DNA from: Acanthosepion lycidas
Lineage: Eukaryota > Mollusca > Cephalopoda > Sepiida > Sepiidae
DNA: 64,000 nt
Reading direction: 5' to 3'
Assembly: GCA_963932145.1 (NCBI GenBank)
Contig: OZ010588.1
Location: forward strand, 101,615,512-101,679,511
A model generated the notes under the pieces. The model did not search any database. It saw only the letters and a list, made by a program, of their open reading frames with translations, and was not told where the DNA came from. Numbering within the stretch: position 1 is the stretch's first letter; each line of letters begins with the position of its first letter. This document shows positions 15,900-27,981 of the stretch, one piece after another. The position numbers were made by a program, and so were the translations under genes.

Positions 15900-18800
15900 A
15901 TGGCTCTCTGGTTAGCTAGTTTAAATGTCCGGGGCGTGAGGTCCGAGTCTCGCAGGGCGAGGCTCACTCGTGATCTTCAGCGCCTCGGGGTGAATGTATG
16001 TTGTTTACAAGAGACCCGTTTTTCTTCTCATGATCGTGAGGACATACTGTCTAAGGGGTTCGCCGTTTATTCAGCCTGTTTTGATGGTCGTTCGAGGGGT
16101 GTCTCTTGGCTAGTGAGCAAGTCTTTGAAGGCTGCTTGTACCCTTGTCTTCGCGGATCCGGCGGGCAGACTTTGCGTGCTGGATGTTACCATAAAGGATA
16201 AGGTTCTACGTCTCATTGGGGTTTATGCGCCCAATAGCCATTCCGAGCGGCCTGCTTTGTTTCGGCAGATCGCGCCTTTCTTGACGACGTCTCGTCGGGT
16301 AGTTTTAGCGGGGGATTGGAATGCCGTCCTTGACCCCGATATAGATCGTATAGGGCATAAACAAGTTACTAACAACCCGGATGTGAAACCATTTCGGGAC
16401 TTTATCGATGAGTTTGATCTTGTCGATAAGTTCCGGAATGAACACCCTCGGGAGGTAGCATGGACTTGGACAAATAGTGGCAACTCGGCTCCGGGGACGC
16501 TTGCGAGCTACCTGGACCGGGTCCTAGTTAGGAGAGTCGATGTAGGGCTCTTAGGCTGTCCAAGTTTCCATTATATAGTTTACACGGATCATAGGCTTGT
16601 CCGGGTCCGTGTAAACTTAGATAAGCCTAAGGTTAGATTGGCTGGTTACTGGAAATTGAACTGTTCCCTTTTTGGTGATCAGGGTTTCCGGGACCAGCTT
16701 TTACTAATGATCCAAAGGGAATTGACGGGTGCGGTTGTGGGAAATGCCTGGTGGGGCAAATTAAAATCTCATATTCGAACGTTTGCTGCCGATTTTAGTC
16801 GTCGACTCAATCTAGATAGATTAGCGGCGCAAACTGCTTTAGAAGATAAAGTCGATCGGGCAGTGAAATCCCGTGTTAGTGGGGACATAGCCTTAGCTAA
16901 GGCAGAGTTGTCCTCCTTGCTTATCAAGAAGGATCAAGCTCTGGTAGTTAGGGCTAGGTTAAAAAGAATGTCTTCTGAGGCAACGAATATGGCCGCTGAA
17001 CTGCGTGCAGAGGAAAATCGAAGCGCGTCTAAGCGACATATCGCATGCGTCACATTGCCGGATAAGCGGACCGTGACTACAAACGCGGGCATATGTGAGG
17101 TGTTTCGGGACTACTTTCAGGATCTTTTCACCAGGGAGCCCGGTCTGAGCTCTGCTCAGTTCGACGCCTATTTAGCTGACTTTCCCTGCCTTTCGGCAGC
17201 TGAAGCGGCTAGGTGCGAGGGTCCCATTACAGAGTCGGAGATCTGGGAAGCGCTGAAGCAGGTTGGCCTGGATAAGTCTCCGGGATTAGATGGTCTTCCC
17301 TACGAAGTGTACTTGAGGTTGTCGCACGTTTTTGTTCCTTTGCTGGAACTGATTTACAACCACTGGATGAAGCAGGGGTCTTTACCCCAACGCTTCACCA
17401 GGGGTGTGATCAAGTTGCTGCGTAAGGACAAGGGCGGTGGGGATGGGTTAGGGAACTTTCGCCCTTTAACGATGTTAAACACTGACTTAAAGATTTTGGC
17501 GAAGATCTTAGCCAACCGTTTGCAGCTTGTCCTGTCTAGTCTGATTGGCCCCGAACAGACTTGTGCTGTGAAGGGCAGGACTATTCAGGATAACCTTCAC
17601 ATGGTACGCTTGATCTTAGAAAAAGTCGACAGTGAAGCCGCGCTGATCAATTTAGATCAGTCCAAGGCCTTCGATAGGGTTGACCATCGATTTCTGGAGG
17701 CGGTCCTTTCGGCTGCCGGTTTCAGAGCCGACTTTCGCTCCTGGATCCGACTTTTGTATGCGACCCCCGGTGCGCTGGTGGAAGTGAATGGGGTAAGGTC
17801 GAAGCCTTTCGTATTGTCTCGCTCCATTCGTCAAGGTTGTCCGCTCTCGCCTCTGCTTTACGTTCTTGCGTTGGAACCATTCCTTCGCAAGTTGAAGGCA
17901 AATCCGGTCCTGCGCGGAATTTCCCTGCCTGGGGCTTCCACCTCAGCCAGGTATTCTGCCTATGCTGACGACGTTTCGGTTCTTGTGTCGAGCAGAGCCG
18001 AGATTGACGAAGTCAGCAAAGAGATCAGTGGGTATGAGATGGTGACAGGGGCCAAGATCAACCGCGATAAGTCTGTGGGCTTGCGGTTGGGTGCGTGGAA
18101 GGGAGTTTCTCTTCCCGGACCTTTCCTCTGGACGGATGGGCCGATCAAGATACTCGGCGTCTGGTTCGGTCCTGATCTCCAGTTGGAAATGAATTGGTCG
18201 GAGGTGCAGGGGAAGGCCGAGATCGCGGTTAAACTGTGGTCTCGGAGGAGACTTTCCCTGAAGGGAAGGGCGGAGGTATGTGTTTCACACATATATCCGA
18301 TACTCCTTTACCGACTTTCTGTGCTTCCGCTCCCGTATGCCAGACTAATGTCATTAGTCCGGACCTTGTTCTCCTTTTTGTGGAGAGACAAGGCCCCTAT
18401 GGTAACTCGCGAGATCTGTTGCCTTCATCCCTCTGAGGGCGGTCTGGGTATGCCTAGCATTGAGATTCGTCAATATATGCTTCGCATTACCTTTCTAGAC
18501 CGAATGTGTCGCGGATTGGATGAGGTGGGCACCTTTTGGAAAGAAGATGTCCGAAAACATTTCCCATCCCTGAGAAGTGTGCACTCGTGCGAGGAGGAGG
18601 CCGGCCGTAGACCTCGTGCCGAGTGTGCCTTCTACCGCGAATGTCGTAGTGCTTTGAAGCTCCTTTTACGGACGTCGGATGGCCTCTCCGACGCCCAGGC
18701 GTTGTCTCGTAAGGCATTGTATCGATTGTTAGTTAGGGGGTCCGTTCAAGATGATCTGATCGACGAGCTCGGTCTTACGAAGCAGGAGGCTCGCTCGATG

Positions 18801-19358
18801 TGGCCTTGGGCGCCTGGGTTGAAATGTCTCAATAACGATGAGGCATCACTCACCTGGCTGATGATTCGTGAGGCCCTCTGGGTCGGCAAGAGACTCTGTT
18901 CAGCAGGTTTGGAGAAATATCCAAACTGTCGTCGCTGCACTGGGGAAGTCGAGACCATTGGTCACGCCTTTTTTCAGTGCAAGACGGTAGTGCCGTTGTG
19001 CAAGTTTGTTGAAGGCCTCATGGTTCGCATGCTGCAGGGAAAGTTCTTTGTCCTGGAAGCCAGTTCTGTTTGTAGCAATGTGGTGTCGCAATTGACGAAG
19101 GCTGAACACTATGTGTTCTGTTGCTTACTAGGGATTATGAGAGTCGTGATTTGGACGACACGTCAGAAGGGATTCCATGAGGGCGAGAAGTTCACCTCTT
19201 CCCAACTGATCTTGTACTTTAAGCATCAGCTTAAAGTCAAGATTAGGACGGAAAGGCGGCGGCTCACCTCATCGGAATTTGGCAAAAGGTGGGTGAATCT
19301 TGCGCGAATGTGTAGAGTGAAAGGGGCTGACCTAGAGTGGCACTTGGACGTCGGTTAG
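15900..19358 (+). CDS. ORF2 protein of U2
   Basis: 1152 residues, open. Asp703 (B lineage). Private change Gly156 to Val in the endonuclease domain, between the DWNAVLD motif and the TWT segment. All RT and zinc-finger residues listed for U1 are kept. Confidence 0.95.
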   Translation: MALWLASLNVRGVRSESRRARLTRDLQRLGVNVCCLQETRFSSHDREDILSKGFAVYSACFDGRSRGVSWLVSKSLKAACTLVFADPAGRLCVLDVTIKDKVLRLIGVYAPNSHSERPALFRQIAPFLTTSRRVVLAGDWNAVLDPDIDRIGHKQVTNNPDVKPFRDFIDEFDLVDKFRNEHPREVAWTWTNSGNSAPGTLASYLDRVLVRRVDVGLLGCPSFHYIVYTDHRLVRVRVNLDKPKVRLAGYWKLNCSLFGDQGFRDQLLLMIQRELTGAVVGNAWWGKLKSHIRTFAADFSRRLNLDRLAAQTALEDKVDRAVKSRVSGDIALAKAELSSLLIKKDQALVVRARLKRMSSEATNMAAELRAEENRSASKRHIACVTLPDKRTVTTNAGICEVFRDYFQDLFTREPGLSSAQFDAYLADFPCLSAAEAARCEGPITESEIWEALKQVGLDKSPGLDGLPYEVYLRLSHVFVPLLELIYNHWMKQGSLPQRFTRGVIKLLRKDKGGGDGLGNFRPLTMLNTDLKILAKILANRLQLVLSSLIGPEQTCAVKGRTIQDNLHMVRLILEKVDSEAALINLDQSKAFDRVDHRFLEAVLSAAGFRADFRSWIRLLYATPGALVEVNGVRSKPFVLSRSIRQGCPLSPLLYVLALEPFLRKLKANPVLRGISLPGASTSARYSAYADDVSVLVSSRAEIDEVSKEISGYEMVTGAKINRDKSVGLRLGAWKGVSLPGPFLWTDGPIKILGVWFGPDLQLEMNWSEVQGKAEIAVKLWSRRRLSLKGRAEVCVSHIYPILLYRLSVLPLPYARLMSLVRTLFSFLWRDKAPMVTREICCLHPSEGGLGMPSIEIRQYMLRITFLDRMCRGLDEVGTFWKEDVRKHFPSLRSVHSCEEEAGRRPRAECAFYRECRSALKLLLRTSDGLSDAQALSRKALYRLLVRGSVQDDLIDELGLTKQEARSMWPWAPGLKCLNNDEASLTWLMIREALWVGKRLCSAGLEKYPNCRRCTGEVETIGHAFFQCKTVVPLCKFVEGLMVRMLQGKFFVLEASSVCSNVVSQLTKAEHYVFCCLLGIMRVVIWTTRQKGFHEGEKFTSSQLILYFKHQLKVKIRTERRRLTSSEFGKRWVNLARMCRVKGADLEWHLDVG

Positions 19359-20115
19359 GTACAGGATTTGTCCTAACAGGGTTGAACATAGGCAACCCAC
19401 CCTGATTTTAGGTTAGACTAGGTTTTTGATTTTGAATCTTTGGTTTTCCCTTTTTTCTAGTAAACTTAGCTAGAGTATGCATGCGCATTGGTCCCGTTTA
19501 TTTCTGTCCCTATTTTTTCTTTCGTTTAATTCCCCATCCCCTCCCTCGTTAGGTGGTCAGTGATTTCAGTTCTCTGGTGGATGCGGGGCGACTTTCGTTT
19601 CGTGTGTGTGCTTTTTCGTATTTGTTGTTGTGTATGAATGTGTGAGTGTCTGTGTGAATGCTTGGAGGAATGAATGTTTTTTCTTATTTTTCTTAGCCCC
19701 GCATTGATTTCGTCTAGTTAACTGATTTTGCTGCCACATTAAATGGTTTGTGGGGGGTTTTATTACTAACACAGTTTTGTTTAGTTTTATTGTAAATAAT
19801 TTAAAAGTCATATTGTACATAATCATTTGGGGTTCTTTTTAAAAAATTGTTATTTTATGACCCTCCCCCCACGAACAATATTTGTACATAAGGGGACTAG
19901 TTAGGACTTCATGGAGAATTTGAGGCGTTATGGTGGACGTGGTAAGAAAGGTAGGAGTGAATGTGTTGTTTTGGTGATTGGAATATTGTTGGTTTGTTTG
20001 GGTCCGTGTCTGGGACTAGCTAAGTTTAGATTTAAGACAGAAGAAGACCGTCATTCCCCATCCCCCTTTTAGGCCTTGTGCCACATTTTATACATTAAAA
20101 TGTATAAATAAATAT
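19359..20115 (+). other. 3' UTR of U2
   Basis: 757 bp. B-type version shared with U3: an extra AA near 19741, a shorter A-run near 19840, CTTAG in place of CTCAG near 19691, and one C fewer near 20065 that shortens the small frame (19911-20072). The inverted repeat before the TATA/AATAAA motif is longer here, TATACATT/AATGTATA, 8 bp. Confidence 0.8.
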
Positions 20116-20910
20116 CTTTACACGCTGTCTCCGAGTTACGTTATCCGTCTTTTTGTGACCAGTGTTTTTGAATTTGTATAATTGTCATTTTTTTTGTGTT
20201 GCACAGCGACGAATTTGATTTTTTTTTTGGCCACGAGGAATTGTTTGGCGACCTTTTGTGGAATCAACGATAAATTTTGAACACACCAAGACATTTTGCT
20301 AAGTTTTAATTTTTTTATTATTCCATTTCTTTTGTTTGTTTTTATTTTTTGGGGGCTTCGGCCCACATAATTTTTTATTTTTTGTATTTTTTTTGTTGTT
20401 AAAAAAATAAGTACATTTAAGAAAAAAAAAAGAAAAAGAAAGCTTTATTTTTTATTTCGTTTTTTATTTTACCCACTTTCATTTTATTAGCGACTTCGGT
20501 CGCATTCTTTTCTTTTTGATTTGACTAGTTTGTTTTTCTTGTTTTTAGTTTATTTTCTTTAGCGGCTTCGGCCGCAAACTTTTATTTTTTTCTTCTGGTT
20601 ACAAACCAGACTTTTTCTTTTTGTACAGTTTAATTGAATTTTTTGAAAAAAAGAAAGGAGTTTTTGTTTTTTCTTTTATTTTCGGCAGGCTTTGAGCGCC
20701 ATCTTTATTTTTTTTATTTCTTTCTGTTTGTACAAGTTTGTTCATTTTATTTATTTTTGTCTCATTTGCCATTTTATTTACTGGTTCATCCAGGCTTTTT
20801 CTTTATTTGTTTAATTTTTTTTTTTTTTTTTTTTTTTTTTTCCCAACTCCTTTCCACGGAAAAAAAACAAAAATTGAACCCGCGTTTGGAAGTTTCTAAA
20901 CTAATACACC
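20116..20910 (+). promoter_or_regulatory. 5' UTR of U3
   Basis: 795 bp; 27-T run at 20815-20841, hairpin cluster at 20353-20610. No other difference from U1 was noticed. Confidence 0.75.
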
Positions 20911-22958
20911 ATGGCCGACGAAGCCAGTCGGTCTAATGTGAAGAAAGACCTGTTCGGTTCGGCGGCGAAAGCTGACCCGCCGGAGAAACCGACAAAGAAG
21001 CAGGCTAACACTAGCCCAAGTTTGAAAAAAGGTGCTAGTGTCTCGAAAAAAGACACTAGCAAAAATGTAGAAGTGCCCAAGGAGGCACAAGTCAAGACCG
21101 CCGAGGAATTGCCCTCATGTTGGAAGTCCCCCCCAAGTTGTATCTTGAACATGGCGGATTTCTTGGATAAGGCGAAGGGGTACGCCCATCTTGTTAATAA
21201 AGATGGGTTTGTCGATATTGTCCAAGAACTCGATGTGTTCTCAAAAAGAATGGTGACTATTTTTGTGGTGGATAAGAAAACGAGAAAGATTTGTCGCTCC
21301 ACAAAAGACACAGTGATTAAATCACTTTTGTCCCTGGGGATAAAACCCCAAAGAGTAATAAAGGGTAGAGGGTTCTTCATGTGGGACATTCTGCTGCCCA
21401 CCCCAGAAGATTGCCTGGCCATGGCCAAGAAAGAGCTAATTACGAAGGATTTTATCATCAGAACGGAGTATGAGGGCCGCAGGCGGACTAGGGTAGCCGT
21501 CTTTGAAGTTCCTCCTCAAATTTCGGGAGAGCTCCTGGCTGCATTTTTCTTGCAGTTCGGCCAAATTTTAGGGGCTCTCTCCGACAATTTGAACGGGGGA
21601 TGGACTTTTGACATAATGCTCGACCAGAAGGCCTTCAAGTCCGTCCCCAACTGTTTGGAGTATGGCGACCGGAAAATGCCGGTCATAGTGACCGGTAGAA
21701 GACCAACTTGCTGGAGGTGTGGAGAGACTGGTCACCTTTCCTCCTCCTGCCCAGGAAAGAAGGCCCCTGGAGTTCCGGTCGCTGGCGACCAAAATCCCCC
21801 CTTGGCCGAGAAGCTAAAATCCGCGGCGCCTGTAGTGGGCCTAGCTGCGAGGCGGACCGGTGAGGAAAATCCCCCGGTTGGGCATAGTCCCTCATTACCC
21901 CCGAAGCCGACGCCTGCCACAAGTGTGGAGAAGGAGAAGGAGGAGGGGAATGGCGCCTCGTAGTTAGAGGCAAGGGGAAGACCCAAACAGCGGTTCTTCA
22001 GTCCCAACATGACACCAGGGACAATGTCACCTACAGCCCCATTCCCTCTACCAGCTCCGAGGGCGACGCCTCGGCGTCTTACGAATCCAATGCAACCGAA
22101 GCGCAAAAAATCAATGAACCCGGATGGAGAAAAATTTTAGACATAAAAAAGCTAAAAAACAAACTGGATGAAACGCGGGCTAAAAAGCAAAAATCGCTGG
22201 GGGCACCGGGCCCCCTATCCTCTGCCCCGTCTTCCCCTTCTGCATCAAAAAAATCGTTCTCTAAACCAGCTCCGCCCAAATCTGTATCCAACTCACCGGC
22301 TAAATCTCTACATTCGTCCAAACCTTCACCGGTGAGGACGCCGTCCGGATGGACCCCTTCAACTACTCCTAATGTCACACCAATGGTTACTCCCATTCAT
22401 TCACCACTTAAAAAAAGGTACAGAAGTCCGGACTCACAAACAACTACTGACAAGAAGAAAAAAAAGCTCAAGCCTCCTTATTTCCCTGGGGAAGACGTCT
22501 GCCGCGTATCCCGGGACCAGGCGGAAAGGGTTTTCGGGCAGACAAGAAACCCTAAAGAGCTGAAAATTCTGTGGAATTTTAAAAAAATCAATAATACAGA
22601 TGTGGAGATGCCCGAAAATTTCCCTTCCGCACAAAGAGTACTGACCGTAATCAGAACTGGCCCGGGTACGCGGGAGATTTGGGGCATGATAGAGGAGGCC
22701 CAGTCGTCGCTCAAAATGGTGCCCCCAGCTGCCTATCTTCTTGACCCCGAATCAAATGAATCTGACCAAAAGCTGAAAGGGAGGGTCCCAGTTTTTGTTC
22801 ACCCATCCCTTTATAGAGCCCTGAAACTCACCTACCCCTCGGACATCGGCGGCTTGTCTCAAGATGACACCGTCGAAAATGAGATGGCGTCCGGATCTAT
22901 GGGACGAGCTGTCGGTGTCCTCACCCCAGCCATGTTCTATCCTGAAGGACAACCCTAA
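20911..22958 (+). pseudogene. ORF1 of U3, frameshifted by one base
   Basis: Open for 350 codons (20911-21963), then stops because a G run at 21945-21948 has four G where other units have five. The frame matching the normal C-terminal part stays open to the TAA at 22956-22958. The N-half is N2 (Leu214); the block is the B version shared with U4 and U5. The zinc knuckle lies before the break. A single homopolymer loss may be a sequencing error rather than a real mutation. Confidence 0.85.
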
Positions 22959-22969
22959 TCGGCTTGACA

Positions 22970-25900
22970 ATGGCTCTCTGGTTAGCTAGTTTAAATGTCC
23001 GGGGCGTGAGGTCCGAGTCTCGCAGGGCGAGGCTCACTCGTGATCTTCAGCGCCTCGGGGTGAATGTATGTTGTTTACAAGAGACCCGTTTTTCTTCTCA
23101 TGATCGTGAGGACATACTGTCTAAGGGGTTCGCCGTTTATTCAGCCTGTTTTGATGGTCGTTCGAGGGGTGTCTCTTGGCTAGTGAGCAAGTCTTTGAAG
23201 GCTGCTTGTACCCTTGTCTTCGCGGATCCGGCGGGCAGACTTTGCTTGCTGGATGTTACCATAAAGGATAAGGTTCTACGTCTCATTGGGGTTTATGCGC
23301 CCAATAGCCATTCCGAGCGGCCTGCTTTGTTTCGGCAGATCGCGCCGTTCTTGACGACGTCTCGTCGGGTAGTTTTAGCGGGGGATTGGAATGCCGTCCT
23401 TGACCCCGATATAGATCGTATAGGGCATAAACAAGGTACTAACAACCCGGATGTGAAACCATTTCGGGACTTTATCGATGAGTTTGATCTTGTCGATAAG
23501 TTCCGGAATGAACACCCTCGGGAGGTAGCATGGACTTGGACAAATAGTGGCAACTCGGCTCCGGGGACGCTTGCGAGCTACCTGGACCGGGTCCTAGTTA
23601 GGAGAGTCGATGTAGGGCTCTTAGGCTGTCCAAGTTTCCATTATATAGTTTACACGGATCATAGGCTTGTCCGGGTCCGTGTAAACTTAGATAAGCCTAA
23701 GGTTAGATTGGCTGGTTACTGGAAATTGAACTGTTCCCTTTTTGGTGATCAGGGTTTCCGGGACCAGCTTTTACTAATGATCCAAAGGGAATTGACGGGT
23801 GCGGTTGTGGGAAATGCCTGGTGGGGCAAATTAAAATCTCATATTCGAACGTTTGCTGCCGATTTTAGTCGTCGACTCAATCTAGATAGATTAGCGGCGC
23901 AAACTGCTTTAGAAGATAAAGTCGATCGGGCAGTGAAATCCCGTGTTAGTGGGGACATAGCCTTAGCTAAGGCAGAGTTGTCCTCCTTGCTTATCAAGAA
24001 GGATCAAGCTCTGGTAGTTAGGGCTAGGTTAAAAAGAATGTCTTCTGAGGCAACGAATATGGCCGCTGAACTGCGTGCAGAGGAAAATCGAAGCGCGTCT
24101 AAGCGACATATCGCATGCGTCACATTGCCGGATAAGCGGACCGTGACTACAAACGCGGGCATATGTGAGGTGTTTCGGGATTACTTTCAGGATCTTTTCA
24201 CCAGGGAGCCCGGTCTGAGCTCTGCTCAGTTCGACGCCTATTTAGCTGACTTTCCCTGCCTTTCGGCAGCTGAAGCGGCTAGGTGCGAGGGTCCCATTAC
24301 AGAGTCGGAGATCTGGGAAGCGCTGAAGCAGGTTGGCCTGGATAAGTCTCCGGGATTAGATGGTCTTCCCTACGAAGTGTACTTGAGGTTGTCGCACGTT
24401 TTTGTTCCTTTGCTGGAACTGATTTACAACCACTGGATGAAGCAGGGGTCTTTACCCCAACGCTTCACCAGGGGTGTGATCAAGTTGCTGCGTAAGGACA
24501 AGGGCGGTGGGGATGGGTTAGGGAACTTTCGCCCTTTAACGATGTTAAACACTGACTTAAAGATTTTGGCGAAGATCTTAGCCAACCGTTTGCAGCTTGT
24601 CCTGTCTAGTCTGATTGGCCCCGAACAGACTTGTGCTGTGAAGGGCAGGACTATTCAGGATAACCTTCACATGGTACGCTTGATCTTAGAAAAAGTCGAC
24701 AGTGAAGCTGCGCTGATCAATTTAGATCAGTCCAAGGCCTTCGATAGGGTTGACCATCGATTTCTGGAGGCTGTCCTTTCGGCTGCCGGTTTCAGAGCCG
24801 ACTTTCGCTCCTGGATCCGACTTTTGTATGCGACCCCCGGTGCGCTGGTGGAAGTGAATGGGGTAAGGTCGAAGCCTTTCGTATTGTCTCGCTCCATTCG
24901 TCAAGGTTGTCCGCTCTCGCCTCTGCTTTACGTTCTTGCGTTGGAACCATTCCTTCGCAAGTTGAAGGCAAATCCGGTCCTGCGCGGAATTTCCCTGCCT
25001 GGGGCTTCCACCTCAGCCAGGTATTCTGCCTATGCTGACGACGTTTCGGTTCTTGTGTCGAGCAGAGCCGAGATTGACGAAGTCAGCAAAGAGATCAGTG
25101 GGTATGAGATGGTGACAGGGGCCAAGATCAACCGCGATAAGTCTGTGGGCTTGCGGTTGGGTGCGTGGAAGGGAGTTTCTCTTCCCGGACCTTTCCTCTG
25201 GACGGATGGGCCGATCAAGATACTCGGCGTCTGGTTCGGTCCTGATCTCCAGTTGGAAATGAATTGGTCGGAGGTGCAGGGGAAGGCCGAGATCGCGGTT
25301 AAACTGTGGTCTCGGAGGAGACTTTCCCTGAAGGGAAGGGCGGAGGTATGTGTTTCACACATATATCCGATACTCCTTTACCGACTTTCTGTGCTTCCGC
25401 TCCCGTATGCCAGACTAATGTCATTAGTCCGGACCTTGTTCTCCTTTTTGTGGAGAGACAAGGCCCCTATGGTAACTCGCGAGATCTGTTGCCTTCATCC
25501 CTCTGAGGGCGGTCTGGGTATGCCTAGCATTGAGATTCGTCAATATATGCTTCGCATTACCTTTCTAGACCGAATGTGTCGCGGATTGGATGAGGTGGGC
25601 ACCTTTTGGAAAGAAGATGTCCGAAAACATTTCCCATCCCTGAGAAGTGTTCACTCGTGCGAGGAGGAGGCCGGCCGTAGACCTCGTGCCGAGTGTGCCT
25701 TCTACCGCGAATGTCGTAGTGCTTTGAAGCTCCTTTTACGGACGTCGGATGGCCTCTCCGACGCCCAGGCGTTGTCTCGTAAGGCATTGTATCGATTGTT
25801 AGTTAGGGGGTCCGTTCAAGATGATCTGATCGACGAGCTCGGTCTTACGAAGCAGGAGGCTCGCTCGATGTGGCCTTGGGCGCCTGGGTTGAAATGTCTC

Positions 25901-26428
25901 AATAACGATGAGGCATCACTCACCTGGCTGATGATTCGTGAGGCCCTCTGGGTCGGCAAGAGACTCTGTTCAGCAGGTTTGGAGAAATATCCAAACTGTC
26001 GTCGCTGCACTGGGGAAGTCGAGACCATTGGTCACGCCTTTTTTCAGTGCAAGACGGTAGTGCCGTTGTGCAAGTTTGTTGAAGGCCTCATGGTTCGCAT
26101 GCTGCAGGGAAAGTTCTTTGTCCTGGAAGCCAGTTCTGTTTGTAGCAATGTGGTGTCGCAATTGACGAAGGCTGAACACTATGTGTTCTGTTGCTTACTA
26201 GGGATTATGAGAGTCGTGATTTGGACGACACGTCAGAAGGGATTCCATGAGGGCGAGAAGTTCACCTCTTCCCAACTGATCTTGTACTTTAAGCATCAGC
26301 TTAAAGTCAAGATTAGGACGGAAAGGCGGCGGCTCACCTCATCGGAATTTGGCAAAAGGTGGGTGAATCTTGCGCGAATGTGTAGAGTGAAAGGGGCTGA
26401 CCTAGAGTGGCACTTGGACGTCGGTTAG
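22970..26428 (+). CDS. ORF2 protein of U3
   Basis: 1152 residues, open. Asp703; private change Val93 to Leu in the endonuclease domain. Catalytic residues are unchanged. Confidence 0.95.
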   Translation: MALWLASLNVRGVRSESRRARLTRDLQRLGVNVCCLQETRFSSHDREDILSKGFAVYSACFDGRSRGVSWLVSKSLKAACTLVFADPAGRLCLLDVTIKDKVLRLIGVYAPNSHSERPALFRQIAPFLTTSRRVVLAGDWNAVLDPDIDRIGHKQGTNNPDVKPFRDFIDEFDLVDKFRNEHPREVAWTWTNSGNSAPGTLASYLDRVLVRRVDVGLLGCPSFHYIVYTDHRLVRVRVNLDKPKVRLAGYWKLNCSLFGDQGFRDQLLLMIQRELTGAVVGNAWWGKLKSHIRTFAADFSRRLNLDRLAAQTALEDKVDRAVKSRVSGDIALAKAELSSLLIKKDQALVVRARLKRMSSEATNMAAELRAEENRSASKRHIACVTLPDKRTVTTNAGICEVFRDYFQDLFTREPGLSSAQFDAYLADFPCLSAAEAARCEGPITESEIWEALKQVGLDKSPGLDGLPYEVYLRLSHVFVPLLELIYNHWMKQGSLPQRFTRGVIKLLRKDKGGGDGLGNFRPLTMLNTDLKILAKILANRLQLVLSSLIGPEQTCAVKGRTIQDNLHMVRLILEKVDSEAALINLDQSKAFDRVDHRFLEAVLSAAGFRADFRSWIRLLYATPGALVEVNGVRSKPFVLSRSIRQGCPLSPLLYVLALEPFLRKLKANPVLRGISLPGASTSARYSAYADDVSVLVSSRAEIDEVSKEISGYEMVTGAKINRDKSVGLRLGAWKGVSLPGPFLWTDGPIKILGVWFGPDLQLEMNWSEVQGKAEIAVKLWSRRRLSLKGRAEVCVSHIYPILLYRLSVLPLPYARLMSLVRTLFSFLWRDKAPMVTREICCLHPSEGGLGMPSIEIRQYMLRITFLDRMCRGLDEVGTFWKEDVRKHFPSLRSVHSCEEEAGRRPRAECAFYRECRSALKLLLRTSDGLSDAQALSRKALYRLLVRGSVQDDLIDELGLTKQEARSMWPWAPGLKCLNNDEASLTWLMIREALWVGKRLCSAGLEKYPNCRRCTGEVETIGHAFFQCKTVVPLCKFVEGLMVRMLQGKFFVLEASSVCSNVVSQLTKAEHYVFCCLLGIMRVVIWTTRQKGFHEGEKFTSSQLILYFKHQLKVKIRTERRRLTSSEFGKRWVNLARMCRVKGADLEWHLDVG

Positions 26429-27185
26429 GTACAGGATTTGTCCTAACAGGGTTGAACATAGGCAACCCACCCTGATTTTAGGTTAGACTAGGTTTTTGAT
26501 TTTGAATCTTTGGTTTTCCCTTTTTTCTAGTAAACTTAGCTAGAGTATGCATGCGCATTGGTCCCGTTTATTTCTGTCCCTATTTTTTCTTTCGTTTAAT
26601 TCCCCATCCCCTCCCTCGTTAGGTGGTCAGTGATTTCAGTTCTCTGGTGGATGCGGGGCGACTTTCGTTTCGTGTGTGTGCTTTTTCGTATTTGTTGTTG
26701 TGTATGAATGTGTGAGTGTCTGTGTGAATGCTTGGAGGAATGAATGTTTTTTCTTATTTTTCTTAGCCCCGCATTGATTTCGTCTAGTTAACTGATTTTG
26801 CTGCCACATTAAATGGTTTGTGGGGGGTTTTATTACTAACACAGTTTTGTTTAGTTTTATTGTAAATAATTTAAAAGTCATATTGTACATAATCATTTGG
26901 GGTTCTTTTTAAAAAATTGTTATTTTATGACCCTCCCCCCACGAACAATATTTGTACATAAGGGGACTAGTTAGGACTTCATGGAGAATTTGAGGCGTTA
27001 TGGTGGACGTGGTAAGAAAGGTAGGAGTGAATGTGTTGTTTTGGTGATTGGAATATTGTTGGTTTGTTTGGGTCCGTGTCTGGGACTAGCTAAGTTTAGA
27101 TTTAAGACAGAAGAAGACCGTCATTCCCCATCCCCCTTTTAGGCCTTGTGCCACATTTTATACATTAAAATGTATAAATAAATAT
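26429..27185 (+). other. 3' UTR of U3
   Basis: 757 bp, apparently identical to the U2 3' UTR, including the extra AA, the shortened C-run and the 8-bp inverted repeat before the TATA motif at 27173. The small frame here is 26981-27142. Confidence 0.8.
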
Positions 27186-27981
27186 CTTTACACGCTGTCT
27201 CCGAGTTACGTTATCCGTCTTTTTGTGACCAGTGTTTTTGAATTTGTATAATTGTCATTTTTTTTGTGTTGCACAGCGACGAATTTGATTTTTTTTTTGG
27301 CCACGAGGAATTGTTTGGCGACCTTTTGTGGAATCAACGATAAATTTTGAACACACCAAGACATTTTGCTAAGTTTTAATTTTTTTATTATTCCATTTCT
27401 TTTGTTTGTTTTTATTTTTTGGGGGCTTCGGCCCACATAATTTTTTATTTTTTGTATTTTTTTTGTTGTTAAAAAAATAAGTACATTTAAGAAAAAAAAA
27501 AGAAAAAGAAAGCTTTATTTTTTATTTCGTTTTTTATTTTACCCACTTTCATTTTATTAGCGACTTCGGTCGCATTCTTTTCTTTTTGATTTGACTAGTT
27601 TGTTTTTCTTGTTTTTAGTTTATTTTCTTTAGCGGCTTCGGCCGCAAACTTTTATTTTTTTCTTCTGGTTACAAACCAGACTTTTTCTTTTTGTACAGTT
27701 TAATTGAATTTTTTGAAAAAAAGAAAGGAGTTTTTGTTTTTTCTTTTATTTTCGGCAGGCTTTGAGCGCCATCTTTATTTTTTTTATTTCTTTCTGTTTG
27801 TACAAGTTTGTTCATTTTATTTATTTTTGTCTCATTTGCCATTTTATTTACTGGTTCATCCAGGCTTTTTCTTTATTTGTTTAATTTTTTTTTTTTTTTT
27901 TTTTTTTTTTTTCCCAACTCCTTTCCACGGAAAAAAAACAAAAATTGAACCCGCGTTTGGAAGTTTCTAAACTAATACACC
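27186..27981 (+). promoter_or_regulatory. 5' UTR of U4
   Basis: 796 bp; 28-T run at 27885-27912, hairpin cluster at 27423-27680. Confidence 0.75.

Larger units (their letters stand above)
13044..20115 (+). mobile_element. LINE unit U2 (complete, recombinant haplotype)
   Basis: 7072 bp, both ORFs open. ORF1 begins as N1 like U0 and U1 but switches to block B from about 14989, and stays in the B lineage through ORF2 (Asp703) into a 3' UTR shared with U3. This is the only N1-B combination in the window. Confidence 0.93.
20116..27185 (+). mobile_element. LINE unit U3 (complete, ORF1 frameshifted)
   Basis: 7070 bp. Haplotype N2 / block B / Asp703, 3' UTR as in U2. ORF2 is open; ORF1 carries a one-base loss. 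U3 could still be mobilised by proteins of neighbouring units, although LINE proteins usually prefer their own RNA. Confidence 0.92.
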